A DNA stretch of 64,000 nucleotides from Mycobacterium sp. shizuoka-1 (GTDB lineage: Bacteria; Actinomycetota; Actinomycetes; Mycobacteriales; Mycobacteriaceae). The translations under genes were made by a program, and so were the position numbers. The notes beneath the pieces are model-generated. The model searched no databases. It had not been told where the DNA came from and was given only the letters and a program-made list of their open reading frames with translations. Within the stretch, counting starts at the first letter, position 1. Every line of letters starts with the position of its first letter. Below are positions 62,300 to 64,000 of the stretch, piece by piece. Location: the NCBI RefSeq assembly GCF_002723835.1, contig NZ_BEWG01000115.1:102565-166564 (forward strand). Direction: 5' to 3'.

Positions 62300-62794
62300 C
62301 TAGACCGCGCGCAGGTCCGCGGTCACCGCCTGCGTCAATCGCACCAGATCCTGCGGCGCCAGCGCGATGTCCCAGCCGCGCTTACCTGCGCTGCACAGCA
62401 CCGTGTCGAACGTCAGCGCGGAGCTGTCGACCACCGTCGCAAGCCGCTTGCGCTGGCCCAACGGGGAGATGCCGCCGAGCACGTAGCCGGTGGCGCGCTC
62501 GGCGGCCGTCTGGTCGGCCATGGTGACCTTGGCCAGGCCCAGCGCCGCGGCGGCGGCCTTCAGCGACAACTTCCACGGCACCGGCAGCACCGCGACCGCC
62601 AGCACCGGTCCGGCCGCGATCACCAGCGTCTTGAAGATCTGCTCGGGCACCAGACGGTCACCGGCCAGGGCGGTCACCGCCTCCTCGCCGTACGAATGTG
62701 CCCGCGGGTCATGGTGGTAGCGCAGCACCTCGTAGGGTGCTCCGGCCGCCGCCAGTGCGGCGATGGCTGGGGTGGCGGCACGACTCACGGGCAC
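62300..62794 (-). CDS. Cys-tRNA(Pro)/Cys-tRNA deacylase (YbaK/EbsC family)
   Basis: A 164-residue editing-domain protein that hydrolyses mischarged Cys-tRNA(Pro). Family features: FKTLVIAAG with the catalytic lysine, the ERATGYVLGGISPLGQRKRL loop (GGxxPxG) and FDTVLCSAGKRGWDIAL. The GTG at 62794 starts it. The gene is intact; from memory, the M. tuberculosis counterpart is annotated as two fragments (Rv3224A/B). Confidence 0.9.
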   Translation of the reverse strand: MPVSRAATPAIAALAAAGAPYEVLRYHHDPRAHSYGEEAVTALAGDRLVPEQIFKTLVIAAGPVLAVAVLPVPWKLSLKAAAAALGLAKVTMADQTAAERATGYVLGGISPLGQRKRLATVVDSSALTFDTVLCSAGKRGWDIALAPQDLVRLTQAVTADLRAV

Positions 62795-62805
62795 AGCCTA
62801 ACCAC

Positions 62806-62833
62806 GGGAAATAGGGCGGTGAGAAATCCTGTT
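62806..62833 (+). promoter_or_regulatory. Candidate SigH-type autoregulated promoter of sigH
   Basis: GGGAAAT (62806-62812) and GTT (62831-62833) stand 18 bases apart, close to the mycobacterial SigH/SigE pattern GGAA(T/A)-N16-18-GTT. It lies about 195 bases before the ATG at 63030, which leaves room for an upstream start or a long leader. Confidence 0.45.
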
Positions 62834-63029
62834 GTGGACAGTGTTCGCGGCGGTCAAGGGCCGCGAACGGAAAAGCTGTTGGTCACAGCCTTAGGATTGG
62901 GAGGAGAGAAGTCAGGTGTCAGCTGCAGTCATGATGGCCGAAGCGCGCACACCCGCATTTCTCATCCGTCCGATACCGCTGCCGGAGCTCATCTGGAGCA
63001 CCGCGGCAGAAGGGACTGTGTCACCCACG

Positions 63030-63665
63030 ATGACCGACATCGACACCGAGGCCCCCGCTCGCGAGGAGTCCGATGCGGAGCTGACCGCGCGCTTCGAGCG
63101 CGACGCGATCCCGCTGCTGGACCAGCTCTATGGCGGTGCGCTCCGGATGACGCGTAACCCCGCGGATGCCGAGGACCTGTTGCAGGAAACCATGGTCAAG
63201 GCCTACGCGGGGTTCCGGTCGTTCCGGGAGGGCACCAACCTCAAAGCGTGGCTGTACCGCATCCTGACCAACACCTACATCAACAGCTACCGCAAGAAGC
63301 AGCGCCAGCCGGCGGAGTATCCGACCGAGGAGATCACCGACTGGCAGTTGGCGGCCAACGCCGAGCACACGTCCACCGGACTGCGCTCGGCCGAGGTCGA
63401 AGCCCTCGAACTGCTGCCCGACACCGAGATCAAAGAAGCTCTTCAGGCATTGCCGGAGGAGTTTCGGATGGCGGTGTACTACGCAGACGTCGAAGGCTTC
63501 CCGTACAAGGAGATCGCCGAAATCATGGATACCCCGATCGGGACGGTGATGTCCCGGCTCCACCGGGGCAGGCGCCAGTTGCGTGGCCTGCTCGCCGACG
63601 TCGCCAAGGAGCGTGGCTTTACGCGCGGCCAGACGGAGGACGCGCCCGAGGAGGTGTCCTCGTGA
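63030..63665 (+). CDS. sigH: ECF sigma factor SigH
   Basis: A 211-residue group 4 sigma factor for oxidative and heat stress. Region 2 spans DAIPLLDQLYGGALRMTRN, DAEDLLQETMVKAY and NLKAWLYRILTNTYINSYRKK; region 4 spans LPEEFRMAVYYADVEGFPYKEIAEIMDTPIGTVMSRLHRG in its key parts (FPYKEIAEIM). The ATG at 63030 gives the usual size. The frame stays open to ATG 62916, with an extra 38 residues; longer SigH forms are known in M. smegmatis. The stop overlaps the anti-sigma gene (GTGA). Confidence 0.94.
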   Translation: MTDIDTEAPAREESDAELTARFERDAIPLLDQLYGGALRMTRNPADAEDLLQETMVKAYAGFRSFREGTNLKAWLYRILTNTYINSYRKKQRQPAEYPTEEITDWQLAANAEHTSTGLRSAEVEALELLPDTEIKEALQALPEEFRMAVYYADVEGFPYKEIAEIMDTPIGTVMSRLHRGRRQLRGLLADVAKERGFTRGQTEDAPEEVSS

Positions 63666-63970
63666 GTGGCGACAACGTATCCGAGGAGGACTGGCGCCCG
63701 CCGGTAGGGCCGGTCGACCCGGACCATCCCGAGTGCGCAGCGGTGATCGCCGAGGTGTGGACGCTGCTCGACGGTGAATGCACCGCCGAGACCAAGGACC
63801 GGCTGCGTCACCACCTCGAGGAGTGCCCCACCTGCCTGCAGTACTACGGGGTCGAGGAACGCATCAAGAAGCTGGTCGCCTCCAAATGCAGCGGAGACAA
63901 GGCTCCCAAGCACCTGCTGGAGCGGGTCCGCCTGCAGATCAGCCAGACCACCATCATCAGGCGCGGTTAG
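63662..63970 (+). CDS. rshA: Zinc-associated anti-sigma factor RshA
   Basis: A 102-residue ZAS-type anti-sigma factor. It carries the redox motif HxxxCxxC: His51, Cys55 and Cys58 in HHLEECPTC, with further cysteines at 25, 40 and 76. It holds SigH inactive until oxidised; in M. tuberculosis PknB phosphorylation also loosens the pair. The start is GTG 63662, coupled to sigH by a four-base overlap. Confidence 0.95.
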   Translation: MSGDNVSEEDWRPPVGPVDPDHPECAAVIAEVWTLLDGECTAETKDRLRHHLEECPTCLQYYGVEERIKKLVASKCSGDKAPKHLLERVRLQISQTTIIRRG

Positions 63971-64000
63971 CGCGTCGAGAGGACCTCACATACAAAAGTG

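Noticed and set aside
63971..64000. Start of the next gene (biotinylated TB7.3-type protein expected by synteny)
   Set aside because: Only a gagagga RBS-like stretch and a terminal gtg are visible; there is no coding sequence to support a call.

Overview
This 64 kb window is a piece of a GC-rich actinobacterial chromosome from the Mycobacteriaceae. Gene content and order follow, gene for gene over long stretches, the M. tuberculosis interval I know as Rv3285 (accA3) down to Rv3221A (rshA): accD5-accE5-maf-sseA-sufE-accA3, purK-purE, fadE25, lcp1, rmlD-wbbL, fbiA-fbiB, whiB2, pmmA-manA, alkB-rubA-rubB-alkX, ahcY-tmk-mtrA-mtrB-lpqB, comF-hpf-secA1, ppk2, desA3, aroA and sigH-rshA. Extra genes (NUDIX, two CDF-like proteins, a diguanylate cyclase, an aldehyde dehydrogenase, a secreted-toxin locus) suggest a fast-growing environmental species (Mycolicibacterium type), but the species cannot be fixed from the sequence. 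Comparisons with M. tuberculosis are from memory.

Region by region. 1-4.3 kb (minus strand): acyl-CoA carboxylase operon accD5-accE5-maf-sseA-sufE, then accA3 running off the left edge behind its own promoter. 4.3-8.5 kb: PH-domain membrane protein, GtrA-like protein, purK-purE and fadE25. 8.5-12.5 kb (minus): lcp1, a TIGR03089 protein, a degenerate CDF-like protein and birA. 12.5-15.4 kb: rmlD-wbbL-manB, for the rhamnosyl linker and GDP-mannose. 15.4-18.3 kb (minus): fbiA-fbiB (coenzyme F420) with a NUDIX gene, divergent from whiB2. 19.5-24.7 kb: DUF3499, pmmA, a TobH-like gene, manA and a CDF transporter. 24.6-29.9 kb: an FAD oxidoreductase, a permease and the alkane hydroxylase operon alkB-rubA-rubB-alkX. 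30.0-36.9 kb: ahcY, tmk, mtrA-mtrB-lpqB and a VOC-fold gene.

36.9-41.3 kb is the accessory island of the window. It holds two WXG100 genes resembling esxF and esxE, then a 777-residue protein whose N-terminal half resembles CpnT but which ends in an R-S-E class ADP-ribosyltransferase instead of the TNT NADase. Three small genes follow: a putative immunity gene, a stand-alone ADP-ribosyltransferase-like protein and an SseB-like protein. This looks like a CpnT-type toxin locus with an exchanged warhead, lying between the lpqB block and comF, and it is the best candidate here for an undescribed system.

41.3-64 kb: comF, hpf, secA1, an Rv3235-like protein, a Tgs-like acyltransferase, ppk2, the oxidoreductase-desaturase pair (desA3) with a shared operator motif, a decayed GNAT gene, an APH-fold kinase-like protein, a HAD hydrolase, an aldo/keto reductase, rsgA-aroA, an SRAP protein, an aldehyde dehydrogenase followed by a 27-bp tandem repeat, a PAS-GGDEF protein, an SDR, a YbaK-type deacylase and sigH-rshA. 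After rshA, bases 63971-64000 carry a purine-rich RBS-like stretch and end on a gtg that could be the next gene's start, but nothing more can be said. I saw no tRNA, rRNA, insertion sequence or CRISPR array.
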